A model generated the notes under the pieces. The model had not been told where the DNA came from and did no database searches. It saw only the letters and a program-made list of their open reading frames with translations. Below, one piece after another: positions 38,142 to 47,236 of a stretch of DNA of 64,000 nt. Each line of letters begins with the position of its first letter. Position 1 is the first letter of the stretch. The translations under genes and the position numbers were made by a program. Source of the DNA: Flavobacterium cheongpyeongense (GTDB lineage Bacteria > Bacteroidota > Bacteroidia > Flavobacteriales > Flavobacteriaceae); assembly GCF_003202435.1 (NCBI RefSeq), contig NZ_QJHK01000002.1, positions 62,001 to 126,000 on the forward strand, written 5' to 3'.

Positions 38142-38957
38142 TTATTTTGTCTGTACCTCTCCATTAATGGTTACTACATAATCTTTAATAATAGGTGTAT
38201 CTGCATCATTAAGGTTAAAATCGATACTAGTAACCCCATTTCCTAAAATTGGAAAAGAACCTTCAAATTCTTTTGTTTTTACCACAACTAAATCTGCAGT
38301 CATAAACTCTATGCGAATAGTAACATTATTCGCTGCTTCATCAGTCTGAAATACAATAAAATCGTCTAAGTAATTAATTCCTCCTGTGGTCGTTTTCTTA
38401 GATCTGGAAACAGTCATGTCTCCTTTCACAAAAGTTTCGTCAGAGACTTTGTATCCGGTACGTTTTACAAAAACAGTTGTTTTTATAACAGAATAACCTG
38501 GATCTGCTACAATGTCTTTTGACTTCAATCGTAATGTACCCGTTCTCGTAAGGATGTTCATAGTAAGTTTTTCATCAAATGGAGACTGGTAAGGCATGGC
38601 AGCCGATAGATTCACTTTTTGATCGGCATTAACTGATTGAGGAACAATAAAATCATTTAGGTTAACTGGTAAAGGCACCATTTCTGTCGGAATGTCGGAT
38701 GCAATAAATTTGTAACTTCCTTTTTCAAGTGCAAAACGATAAAGTGAACTGTAGTTACCAAAATAATCACCGTTATCTTTATAAATAAAAATAGGTCTTG
38801 TTGAAATACCTACATTTATATTCCACGGATTGCCATTCAGCTGAAGCTCATAATCTCTCACAACGGAGGACTCATATTTCATCTCGTCACCAGAGCAGGA
38901 CGTCATCATAAAAAGAAGTACACCTACTCCGAGTATTAGTTTTTTTATGTTTTTCAT
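38142..38957 (-). CDS. Unknown lipoprotein at the head of the SusCD operon
   Basis: A 271-residue lipoprotein with lipobox MTSC (Cys21) followed by SGDEM, an acidic stretch compatible with surface display. The rest is beta-rich with Ig-like character: VRDYELQLNGNPWNINVGIS, a central LTMNILTRTGTLRLKSKDIV, NNVTIRIEFMTADLVVVKTK and the ending KDYVVTINGEVQTK. It may be related to SusE-like or DUF3823-like binding proteins, but I do not recognise the family. As the first gene after the regulator and 62 bp ahead of SusC it should be induced with the transporter. A carbohydrate-binding role is inference. Confidence 0.75.
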   Translation of the reverse strand: MKNIKKLILGVGVLLFMMTSCSGDEMKYESSVVRDYELQLNGNPWNINVGISTRPIFIYKDNGDYFGNYSSLYRFALEKGSYKFIASDIPTEMVPLPVNLNDFIVPQSVNADQKVNLSAAMPYQSPFDEKLTMNILTRTGTLRLKSKDIVADPGYSVIKTTVFVKRTGYKVSDETFVKGDMTVSRSKKTTTGGINYLDDFIVFQTDEAANNVTIRIEFMTADLVVVKTKEFEGSFPILGNGVTSIDFNLNDADTPIIKDYVVTINGEVQTK

Positions 38958-39049
38958 ATCATATTATTTAAATTAAAAACTGTTTATTGTCTGGTCAATG
39001 TTTGCCTATAGAAGACTACAGATATGCCAGTAAATAATAGAATGAAAGT

Positions 39050-39101
39050 GTTGGTTTGTTTCATAAGGTTGGTTTATTAATAGTTAGTTAAGAAATAGTT
39101 A
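39050..39101 (-). promoter_or_regulatory. Candidate regulator-binding direct repeats
   Basis: Two tandem direct-repeat pairs (GTTGGTTT x2, 18 bp apart; ATAGTTA x2, 15 bp apart) lie 93-144 bp upstream of the first operon gene. AraC-type output domains such as that of the neighbouring hybrid sensor bind direct repeats. No binding evidence exists in the sequence itself. Confidence 0.3.
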
Positions 39102-39348
39102 AAATACTTTTGGTTATGGGGCAAAACTAGAGATAGTGAATTGTAATTTGGTGTAAATATTGCTTTTCAAGGAGGGTGAAATCACTAATTTGAGTAGTTA
39201 AATTGGTGAATTGATAAATAATTAGGATATTTTTTACATTCTGATAAAAAATAAACCCAAATAAAAACATACTCGTTAACTATCAAGTTTTGAGTATTAT
39301 GAATAAGATTGAATATAAAAATTTGTTTGTTGATTTTATTGCCTACTA

Positions 39349-39473
39349 TTGTCAGGCTGAGCGAAGTCGAAGCCCCGTTCAAATAAGTTTGCACAATAAA
39401 AAAAACTTTAGAATTAAACGAGCCTTCGACTAAGTTTATGCTGAGCGAAGCCGAATGGACTCAGGATGACACT
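39349..39473. repeat. REP-like intergenic element
   Basis: The left arm TGTCAGGCTGAGCGAAGTCG (continuing AAGCC) is answered about 50 bp later by CCTTCGACT ... CTCAGGATGACA, with an inserted inverted segment GCTGAGCGAAGCCGAATGG. This is the CTTCGACTTCGCTCAG-type palindrome common between flavobacterial genes. It lies close to the 3' end of the sensor gene and may help end its transcript. A degenerate relative is at 14476-14538. Confidence 0.6.
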
Positions 39474-39496
39474 TGAGTTCCATTCTGAGGATTTAT

Positions 39497-42400
39497 CTAA
39501 CAAAACTGTCTACGATATTCAGCCGGAGTACAATTAAATTTCGCCCTAAAACATTTTCCAAAATATTTCTGGTCATTAAAGCCAACTTCAAAACAAATTT
39601 CCTTTATCAACAGATCTTCATTTTTTATAAGTTCGGCGGCCTCATTCAATCGCATATCGCGAATAAATACGACTGGTGAAACTCCTGTAATACTTTTAAG
39701 TTTATTAAAGAAACTGGCACGCGACATGCACATCAATCTTCCTAATTCATCAACTGAAAAATCTGATTTAGACATATTTTCCTTTACCAGTTTGATTACC
39801 TGGAACATGAACTTATGGTCCTTATTTGAAATTTGTAGAGGTTCCTCTTCTGAAATTTCAGTCATATTGCCCGTAGAATACAAATGCTGAAGTCGTAAAC
39901 GCTGTTCTAAAACATTTTTGACCCTTGCCTTTAAAAAACTCACATTAAAAGGCTTGGTTATATAATCATCAGCGCCATATTCCATCCCTTCCAATTTACT
40001 TTCAATTGCTGTTTTTGCACTAAGCAAAATCACAGGAATGTGACTGGTTGCAAAATTATTCCGAATTAATTTAAGCATTTCTATACCATCCAGATGGGGC
40101 ATCATGATATCACTGATAATAAAATCCGGAGATAACTCTGCGGCTTTTAAATTTCCCTCAGCACCATTTTCTGCTACATAAATGGTATATTCCTTTTCTA
40201 AAACCGAAACGATAAATCCTCTTAATTCAGGGTCATCCTCTACAATTAGCCCGACAGGCATTTCGTTTTCTATTTCTACAAATGATATTAAATCCGGTTC
40301 ATTTTCAAATTTCATATCATTTACCAAATCCGCTTCATCTTCTTCAAATAAAATATCCACATCCTCAGTGAAATGCTTATAGCCTTTTAAGAAACAAATT
40401 TGAAAACTACTTCCTTTACCCGGTACACTGTCAACTAAAATAGTTGCACCATGTTTATCTGCTAAATCCTTCACAATAGAAAGACCTATTCCTGTACTCG
40501 GGTTATATGGATTTTCGTTGTAATTTGAAAAACGTATAAACAATCGTTTTTGAAGTATCGGACTAATACCCGGTCCATTATCACTAACCTTTAGAACAAC
40601 CTGCTTTTCAGATTCCTTAACTTCCACCTGAACGGTATCTCCTTTATGGCAATATTTAAAAGCGTTTGAAAGCAGATTTACCAAAATTTTATCAAGACTG
40701 TCCGGGTCAGCCCATATAGTTGGTTTTGAAGTACCAATATTTATTTTCAATTCTATATTGCGCTGTATGCTCATTTCACTAAAATTTTCACCTATTTTAG
40801 CTGCAAATTCGCCTAAATCTATTTCGCTCACCACCAGTTTCCGATCCTGGATTCTCCTCAAATCTAAAATCTGATTGACCAAATTCAACAATTTATTACT
40901 GTTTTTCTCAATAACCCGGAGCTGGTCTTTAACTGAATCTTTAATATCATCATCCGAAAGCATTATCTCTAAAGGTGCCGTAATCATGGTGAGCGGAGTC
41001 CTGATTTCATGCGAAATATCGGTAAAGAATTTTAATTTCAATTCACTCATTTGTTTCTGCAGCTTCACATCATTACGAAGTCTCAGAATTGTTGCAATCG
41101 CACGTCGAACTACTAAAAATAAACCAATAGCCAATAACAAATAACAGAAATAAGCAAAATTAGTCCCCCAAATTGAAGGGCGAATGGTTATTTTAATTCG
41201 CCTTTCATTATCTGCCCATAAATTGTGACCATTTGTAGAAGACACAATAAGCGTATATTTTCCACGGTCCAGATTCGTATAATTAATAGACTGTCCTCCT
41301 TTAAGGTAATTCCATTGTTTATCGACACCTTCCAGTTTGTAGCGATAAACAATGTTCTCGTTTTTAATATAATCCAAAGCTGAAATTTGAACCCTGAAAA
41401 AATTCTGATTATGTTCCAGCATAACTTTTTTAAGTAAATCCGGATTTCCGGGAGTTTCAGGATTTATTTCATGTAATTGTTTATCATTAACTGAAAATCC
41501 CGATATTGCCAAATACGGTTTAAATTGGAAAGGTTTAATAGCTTCTGGTTTGAAATAAAGTGCTCCATCTGAATATCCCACGAGAATCTCACCATTCGAA
41601 AGCCGGCATTTTGTCGCTTCTGAAAATATTTCGGTACCAATAATGGATTTTAGTTCAGGAAATGTTTCGGCACTATTTTTTTTTGGGTCAAACCGAACAA
41701 TCTGATTAACACTCATAAGCCAAATTTTACCTAATTTATCTTCTTGCAATGCCACAACTCCTTCAATAGGGAAAGCAACATTTTTGTTCCAGATAGATTT
41801 AACTTTCAACTGGCCTTTTTGATCTAAATCGCCTAAAATCAAGCCTTTTCCATTCGTAGCTAATGCTAATCGGTTATCTGAAGTTATCAGAATATCTAAA
41901 ATATCATTTCCGGAAACCTGTGAAAACTCTTTGAATTGTATTTTATCCGGTGATTTATTTTCTGCAGAAAAAGAAAACAATTTATAAGAAGAGATAAAAA
42001 ACAATTCATGTTCTTTGTTTTCAACTATGGAGCGAACCTTATCAGCATTTTTTATGGGATAATTTTTTAGTTCGTTCTTATGGTTAATAAAACGAAATCC
42101 ATTATTTGACTGACGGACGAGATTAATTCCTCCTCCCCACGTAGCCACATAAATCTGGCCATTTGATGCCTGAAAAATTTTATAAATATCATCAGAGTTA
42201 ATGCTATAAATATCTTTCTCATCATATTTATAATGGTTTACCTTATATTTAAAAGGCTGTCCGCCAGGTGTCAGGCAAAATAATCCATTACCTCGTGTTC
42301 CAATCCATATTCTGCCATTGGAATCCTGCATCATACTGTAAATATCTGCTCCCCATCCCGGACTTCCATTAGACAGTATACCATCAGATCCTAATAATCC

Positions 42401-43837
42401 GATCTTCTTTTTTTGAGAATCAAATATTGCAATTTTTTCAGAACGGCTGGCCACCCAAAGATTACCATTTTTGTCGTTCATCAGGCTCCGGACATTTTGC
42501 TTTTTGCCATCACCTGATGTGTGTAAGTTTAATGTTGAAAAATTACGATTATTAAAGGTTATCTGGTCTAATCCCTGCTTAAATGAACAAAACCACAGAT
42601 TGCCTAGTTTGTCAAACATTGCTGTATGCATCACATCAGAAATCGTCTCTTTTGATTCCTTAATACATCGGATTACAGAAGATAATTTGTTCTGTTTTTC
42701 ATCCCAATATGAAAATGGTCCTTTATGTGACTGCATCCAGACTGTTCCGTCAGGTGAGGTAAGCAAAAAGCTTTTCTGCTCTGCACCAACAACAGGAGGA
42801 CCATTAAAATCCACTTCCATATGTTTTAACTTTCGGGTAACCAAATCAAATTGAAACACACCTGAATTTGGCGTTTCAAACCAAAACTGTCGCGAATGGG
42901 TTATTCCCAAATAATTGACTTTCTCGCCAGGAAAACCCGGTAACGTTTTACTATTATAAAGATTTAGTTTACCAGCCTTAATGTCATAAAAATAAAATTC
43001 CTTCCCTCTCGTTATGATCAGTACTTTGCTATTACCTACAAGCTTTATTAGGGCAATATCCTCCTTTATACCCAGATCAAAATCAAAGAAAGTACTGGAC
43101 TTTTTAGTGTAACGTGTAAACTTGCCCATATCGCCTCCAAACCATATATCATCTGCTGTTTCCAGAAAAGAATTAAAAGAATAAGACTTTCCTGAATGTC
43201 CGGACATATTTAAAAAGAAATATTCCGGCGCTGTACCCGATTTATTTAATCGACAAATGCCGGCATCTGTTAAAAACCAGGTTGTTCCCAAAGCATCTTC
43301 AAAAGCATCCCAAATTGTACCACAATGTTTTGCAGGGTCAAAAATAATCTTTCGAATTTGTTTATTATTTTGAAAAGCGATCAGGTAGTTTTTATCTTCA
43401 GTAAATAGCCAAACTCTCCCGGATGGCATTATTTTGAACTTTTTTAGGGCTGTATTGTAAGATTTAACAGATTTTCCTTCAATAGGATAATGAAACTTTA
43501 ACTGATGTGTATCGAAGTAATAAATATCATTTTTTTCAGACTGAATCCAAATACGCCCTTTTTTATCAAACTTAAATTTGGATACCCGATTCGACATTAA
43601 GTCTAATGAAGCTCCTTTCTCTACCCTGAAATTTTGAAAAGTATTTCCGTCATAACGAATCAGGCCATTGAAAGTTCCCAGCCAAATGAATCCCTTTTCA
43701 TCTTGCTGAATACCAAGAATACGGGATTGGCTTAACTTTAGATCATTTGAAAAATGAGTCAAAATACCGGATGGCTGAGATGTACAAAGCGTGCAAACCA
43801 AATAAAGAAAAAGTACAAGTATGTTTCGTTTCAACAT
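39497..43837 (-). CDS. Hybrid two-component system sensor/regulator (HTCS)
   Basis: A 1446-residue one-protein signalling system for glycan sensing. A signal peptide (1-20) is followed by a periplasmic double propeller of two-component-regulator repeats (about 30-760; IQQDEKGFIWLGTFNGLIRY and similar), a Y_Y_Y domain (to about 870) and one membrane helix (TNFAYFCYLLLAIGLFLVVR). Then come HisKA (FFTDISHEIRTPLTMITAPL, His943), HATPase (NLLSNAFKYCHKGD, DNGPGISP, GIGLSIVKDLADKHG), a receiver domain (FIISDIMMPHLDG, Asp1243) and a C-terminal AraC helix-turn-helix. Its gene lies upstream of and codirectional with the SusCD operon, so it most likely activates the pectin genes. Confidence 0.95.
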   Translation of the reverse strand: MLKRNILVLFLYLVCTLCTSQPSGILTHFSNDLKLSQSRILGIQQDEKGFIWLGTFNGLIRYDGNTFQNFRVEKGASLDLMSNRVSKFKFDKKGRIWIQSEKNDIYYFDTHQLKFHYPIEGKSVKSYNTALKKFKIMPSGRVWLFTEDKNYLIAFQNNKQIRKIIFDPAKHCGTIWDAFEDALGTTWFLTDAGICRLNKSGTAPEYFFLNMSGHSGKSYSFNSFLETADDIWFGGDMGKFTRYTKKSSTFFDFDLGIKEDIALIKLVGNSKVLIITRGKEFYFYDIKAGKLNLYNSKTLPGFPGEKVNYLGITHSRQFWFETPNSGVFQFDLVTRKLKHMEVDFNGPPVVGAEQKSFLLTSPDGTVWMQSHKGPFSYWDEKQNKLSSVIRCIKESKETISDVMHTAMFDKLGNLWFCSFKQGLDQITFNNRNFSTLNLHTSGDGKKQNVRSLMNDKNGNLWVASRSEKIAIFDSQKKKIGLLGSDGILSNGSPGWGADIYSMMQDSNGRIWIGTRGNGLFCLTPGGQPFKYKVNHYKYDEKDIYSINSDDIYKIFQASNGQIYVATWGGGINLVRQSNNGFRFINHKNELKNYPIKNADKVRSIVENKEHELFFISSYKLFSFSAENKSPDKIQFKEFSQVSGNDILDILITSDNRLALATNGKGLILGDLDQKGQLKVKSIWNKNVAFPIEGVVALQEDKLGKIWLMSVNQIVRFDPKKNSAETFPELKSIIGTEIFSEATKCRLSNGEILVGYSDGALYFKPEAIKPFQFKPYLAISGFSVNDKQLHEINPETPGNPDLLKKVMLEHNQNFFRVQISALDYIKNENIVYRYKLEGVDKQWNYLKGGQSINYTNLDRGKYTLIVSSTNGHNLWADNERRIKITIRPSIWGTNFAYFCYLLLAIGLFLVVRRAIATILRLRNDVKLQKQMSELKLKFFTDISHEIRTPLTMITAPLEIMLSDDDIKDSVKDQLRVIEKNSNKLLNLVNQILDLRRIQDRKLVVSEIDLGEFAAKIGENFSEMSIQRNIELKINIGTSKPTIWADPDSLDKILVNLLSNAFKYCHKGDTVQVEVKESEKQVVLKVSDNGPGISPILQKRLFIRFSNYNENPYNPSTGIGLSIVKDLADKHGATILVDSVPGKGSSFQICFLKGYKHFTEDVDILFEEDEADLVNDMKFENEPDLISFVEIENEMPVGLIVEDDPELRGFIVSVLEKEYTIYVAENGAEGNLKAAELSPDFIISDIMMPHLDGIEMLKLIRNNFATSHIPVILLSAKTAIESKLEGMEYGADDYITKPFNVSFLKARVKNVLEQRLRLQHLYSTGNMTEISEEEPLQISNKDHKFMFQVIKLVKENMSKSDFSVDELGRLMCMSRASFFNKLKSITGVSPVVFIRDMRLNEAAELIKNEDLLIKEICFEVGFNDQKYFGKCFRAKFNCTPAEYRRQFC

Positions 43838-44145
43838 TTATATTTTTATTACCTTAAAACAAATACAAAAATATTATAATTCTTGTCTCAACCTAAAATC
43901 CCACTCTGCCGTAGTTAAATACCCCCTCTTAAATAGTAATTTGTACCCTTTTCCTTTATTATGCAAAAATTAAAAATGTAATAGCAAGCTTTATAACATC
44001 CTCGAAATAGCAATTTATCCTAAGCAGAAGAATATAAACATCATAATTTTGTAATTCTAAAAATAATTGAAAAATCCAAAATCTTCAAAATTTAAAAAAC
44101 AATTCTCCTGCTAACTATAAACAAAAATATTTTCAAGCCAATTCT
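43838..44145. other. Divergent intergenic region HTCS/GH3
   Basis: 308 bp separating the leftward sensor and the rightward GH3 gene. The minus strand has TATTTTTG (43866-43873), fitting the Bacteroidota -7 box. TTG lies 15 bp upstream of it, a slightly short spacing. The plus strand has TAATTTTG at 44044-44051 as a candidate -7 box for GH3. No gene is seen. Confidence 0.45.
43866..43891 (-). promoter_or_regulatory. Candidate promoter of the hybrid sensor gene
   Basis: On the minus strand a TTG is followed after 15 bases by TATTTTTG, matching the phylum's TAnnTTTG -7 element; the box is 28 bp upstream of the start codon. The spacing is short of the usual range, so the call is tentative. Confidence 0.3.
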
Positions 44146-46761
44146 ATGAAAAAAATATATCGTTTTGTGTTTATGCTAAACTTTATGGCACTAAACACTT
44201 TTGCACAAGAAAACTTTGCATTTAAAAACCCAAATTTAACAACCGAACAACGTGTTCATGATCTTGTTTCAAGAATGACCATTGACGAAAAAATCAGTCA
44301 ATTAATGGATTCCGCACCTGCCATCAAGCGTCTTGGTGTACCGGAATACAATTGGTGGAATGAATCCTTACATGGAGTTGCCCGTGCGGGATATGCAACT
44401 GTTTTTCCACAATCTATTTCAATTGCATCATCCTGGGATCGTCAGTTAGTTTTTGATGTTGCGAGTGCTATTTCAGATGAAGCTCGTGCCAAACATCATG
44501 AATATTTAAGACGAGGACAGCATGGGATGTATCAGGGACTGACATTTTGGTCTCCAAATATCAACATTTTTCGCGATCCACGCTGGGGACGCGGACATGA
44601 AACCTATGGTGAAGATCCATTTCTTACCGGGCAATTAGGACTAAACTATGTGAACGGCCTTCAGGGTACTGATAAAAAATATCTGAAAGTAATTGCCACA
44701 GCTAAACATTATGCAGTTCACTCGGGTCCGGAACCTTCCCGTCACCAATTCAATGCAGAAGCCAGTGATGTTGATCTTTATGAAACCTACCTTCCTGCTT
44801 TTCGCACTTTGGTCAAAGAAGGTCATGTTTACTCGGTAATGGGAGCTTATAACCGTTTTAGAGGAGAATCTGCCAGTGCCAGCCCATTTCTGTTTCATAT
44901 TCTTCGAAATGACTGGGGATTTAAGGGGTATATTGTCTCAGACTGTGGTGCTGTTACGGATATCTGGAAATATCATAAAATTACAAGTGACGAGGCTTCA
45001 GCTTCAGCTTTGGCGGTAAAAGAAGGTTTGGATCTGGAATGTGGAAGCAGTTTTAAATCATTAAAAGAAGCCCTTGATCGCAAGTTACTTACCGAATCAG
45101 ATATCGATACTACTCTAAAACGTTTGTTTACAGCACGTTTTAAATTAGGTATGTTTGACCCTGAAGAAATTGTACCTTATGCCCAAATTCCTTATTCCGT
45201 AAACAATAATCCTGCCCATGAATGGCTGGCTCGTGTTGCTTCTCAAAAAAGTATTGTTCTTTTAAAAAATCAGAACCAGACACTTCCTCTTTCAAAAAAC
45301 ATTAAAACGATTGCTGTAATAGGCCCAAATGCTAATGACATACAATCGTTATGGGGAAATTACAGTGGTATTCCGAGTAATCCAATTACCGTATTAAAAG
45401 GTATTCAGAATAAGCTGGAACCTAATGCTAAAGTATTGTATGCAAAAGGCACAGATCTTGCGAAAGGTGTTCCTGAAATGAAAACTATTCCATCTGTTTA
45501 TCTTCAAAATGGAAACGGAATACAAGGTCTGACCGGGGAATATTTTGACAATAATAACTGGGAAGGAAAACCTCTTTTTACACGCATTGATGATAATATC
45601 GATTTCCATTGGGATATGAATACTCCTGATCCCCGCATGAAAATGGGGAACTATAGTGTAAGATGGACCGGTTATATTGTAGCACCAAAGACCGGTACTT
45701 ATAACATCTCTGAATGGTCGAAACCTTTTATGACTATAGAAATTGAAACCGGCAAAATATCTGGTGGAAAAAATAATCATCATCCGCGAATTCGTGCTCA
45801 AAAAATGGAATTGGAAGCCGGAAAAAAATATAAAATAGAGGTTAAATACCAAAATTTCTATGGCGATGCAATAGCGCAGCTTTTATGGTCTGAACCAAAA
45901 GAAGATATGCTGAAAGAAGCTGTTCAGACTGCTAATGAGGCCGATGCTGTAGTTTTGGTTTTAGGACTAAATGAACGTCTGGAAGGTGAAGAAATGAAAG
46001 TAGAAGCGGATGGTTTTGAAGGCGGAGACCGTACCAGCCTTAACTTACCAGCCAATCAGGAGGAACTAATGAAAGCGATTAAAGCTACCGGAAAACCGGT
46101 TATCTTAGTTTTAATAAACGGAAGTGCGCTCTCCATAAATTGGGCAAATGATGCTATTCCGGCGATTTTAACTGCCGGATATCCGGGTCAGCAAGGTGGT
46201 AATGCAATTGCCGATGTACTTTTTGGAGATTACAATCCGGCCGGCCGACTGCCTGTTACTTATTATAAATCAACAGATCAGCTTCCGCCTTTCGAAAACT
46301 ATGATATGAAAGGCCGTACCTATCGATATTTTGACAAAAAACCACTATATCCTTTTGGATTTGGTCTAAGTTATACCCAATTTAAATATAGTAACATTCA
46401 AATTCCGAATAACATTAATGCTGAAAAAGATTTTAAAATATCTGTTGATGTAACCAATACTGGTGATCGCGATGGAGACGAAGTTGTTGAGTTATATTTA
46501 AAAGATGAAAAAGCCTCTACTCCACGTCCCATAGTGCAATTAGAAGGTTTTGAACGCATTAATCTAAAAAAAGGGGAAACGAAAACAGTTTCTTTTACAA
46601 TTTCTCCAAGACAACTGTCCTTAATAAATAAAAAAGGCCAGCGCGTAGTAGAACCGGGATGGTTCACTATTTCTGTTGGAGGAAAACAGCCAGATGGTTC
46701 TAAAGATAATCAAAACGGGAGATTCAATATAACCGGTAAAACAGTAGTATTAGAAAAATAG
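44146..46761 (+). CDS. GH3 beta-xylosidase/beta-glucosidase with PA14 domain
   Basis: An 871-residue exported glycosidase (signal peptide 1-21, ending in TFAQE). The N-terminal TIM barrel has WWNESLHGVARAG, FWSPNINIFRDPRWGRGHET and the nucleophile Asp266 in IVSDCGAVTD. The C-terminal sandwich (IVLLKNQNQTLPLSKN onward) carries the acid/base region VEADGFEGGDR. It is interrupted by a PA14 domain (about 460-585, GLTGEYFDNNNW ... YGDAIAQLLWSEP) that shapes substrate choice. A C-terminal fibronectin-like domain ends the protein. The barrel resembles beta-xylosidases more than BglX. It is alone on the plus strand and would remove xylose or glucose from the polysaccharide's side chains (inference). 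Confidence 0.9.
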   Translation: MKKIYRFVFMLNFMALNTFAQENFAFKNPNLTTEQRVHDLVSRMTIDEKISQLMDSAPAIKRLGVPEYNWWNESLHGVARAGYATVFPQSISIASSWDRQLVFDVASAISDEARAKHHEYLRRGQHGMYQGLTFWSPNINIFRDPRWGRGHETYGEDPFLTGQLGLNYVNGLQGTDKKYLKVIATAKHYAVHSGPEPSRHQFNAEASDVDLYETYLPAFRTLVKEGHVYSVMGAYNRFRGESASASPFLFHILRNDWGFKGYIVSDCGAVTDIWKYHKITSDEASASALAVKEGLDLECGSSFKSLKEALDRKLLTESDIDTTLKRLFTARFKLGMFDPEEIVPYAQIPYSVNNNPAHEWLARVASQKSIVLLKNQNQTLPLSKNIKTIAVIGPNANDIQSLWGNYSGIPSNPITVLKGIQNKLEPNAKVLYAKGTDLAKGVPEMKTIPSVYLQNGNGIQGLTGEYFDNNNWEGKPLFTRIDDNIDFHWDMNTPDPRMKMGNYSVRWTGYIVAPKTGTYNISEWSKPFMTIEIETGKISGGKNNHHPRIRAQKMELEAGKKYKIEVKYQNFYGDAIAQLLWSEPKEDMLKEAVQTANEADAVVLVLGLNERLEGEEMKVEADGFEGGDRTSLNLPANQEELMKAIKATGKPVILVLINGSALSINWANDAIPAILTAGYPGQQGGNAIADVLFGDYNPAGRLPVTYYKSTDQLPPFENYDMKGRTYRYFDKKPLYPFGFGLSYTQFKYSNIQIPNNINAEKDFKISVDVTNTGDRDGDEVVELYLKDEKASTPRPIVQLEGFERINLKKGETKTVSFTISPRQLSLINKKGQRVVEPGWFTISVGGKQPDGSKDNQNGRFNITGKTVVLEK

Positions 46762-46794
46762 ATTTTTTGCGTTTCCAAATATGTTAATTCAAAT

Positions 46795-46831
46795 AAAATG
46801 TATTGTTGAAAGGTTCTTAACAATACATTTT
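46795..46831 (+). terminator. Rho-independent terminator of GH3
   Basis: The arms AAAATGTATTGTT and AACAATACATTTT are perfectly complementary (13 bp, 11-base loop) and are followed by a T-rich tract. The hairpin starts 33 bp after the GH3 stop codon. Confidence 0.85.
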
Positions 46832-46890
46832 ATTATTTTTTATCGTTGGTGGAAATAAAATTAAATGTTGATCTTTTTTAAATTTAACAG

Positions 46891-46910
46891 TTGTTGTTGT
46901 TGTTGTTGTT
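46891..46910. repeat. (TTG)n microsatellite
   Basis: Six uninterrupted TTG units plus TT in non-coding DNA. Slippage could change its length; no function is apparent. Confidence 0.8.
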
Positions 46911-47185
46911 TTGATAATGATTATGATTGAAAATTGTTGGATTTATAATTTTTATTCTAAGTAATTGTAAGTTTAGAGATAAAATACTTTTCTTATTTTT
47001 AGCTAAATAACACCAGCTCCTCTTTCTTTTTATTTCATTTTACAAGTTTCAAGAACTTATTTTTTAGGTATTTAGGGTATATGTATTATTTTTTCCGAAC
47101 TTATTCATTAAATTTAACCTAGTAATTAAATTCAATTCAAAAATAATTTTTAACAAAAAATAAACTATTTTTATTAACATATTAG

Positions 47186-47205
47186 TTAACTTCAATAAAA
47201 GTTAA
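47186..47205. promoter_or_regulatory. Candidate operator upstream of GH130
   Basis: Inverted repeat TTAACTT-CAATAA-AAGTTAA, 31 bp before the GH130 start codon. It may be a repressor site; short AT-rich palindromes also arise by chance. Confidence 0.25.
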
Positions 47206-47236
47206 AATGTATCATATCTATTCTAAAAAATAAATT

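Larger units (their letters stand above)
38958..39496. other. Promoter/leader region of the pectin operon plus REP-like element
   Basis: This 539-bp gap lies between the sensor gene and the SusCD operon, both on the minus strand. On the plus strand it has two direct-repeat pairs: GTTGGTTT at 39050 and 39068 (18-bp period) and ATAGTTA at 39080 and 39095. A TAnnTTTG-like -7 box (TAGTTTTG) occurs at 39122-39129 on the minus strand, without a clear -33 box. The rest is AT-rich and then a REP-like element. Confidence 0.45.
46762..47236. other. Intergenic region with terminator and TTG repeat
   Basis: This 475-bp spacer follows GH3. It holds a strong hairpin, a (TTG)n run and, near the right end, a short inverted repeat TTAACTT/AAGTTAA (47186-47205) upstream of the GH130 gene. 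No gene is seen. Confidence 0.5.

Noticed and set aside
39185..39394. 69-residue minus-strand frame
   Set aside because: Lies over the REP-like element and AT-rich leader; no domain or start signal.
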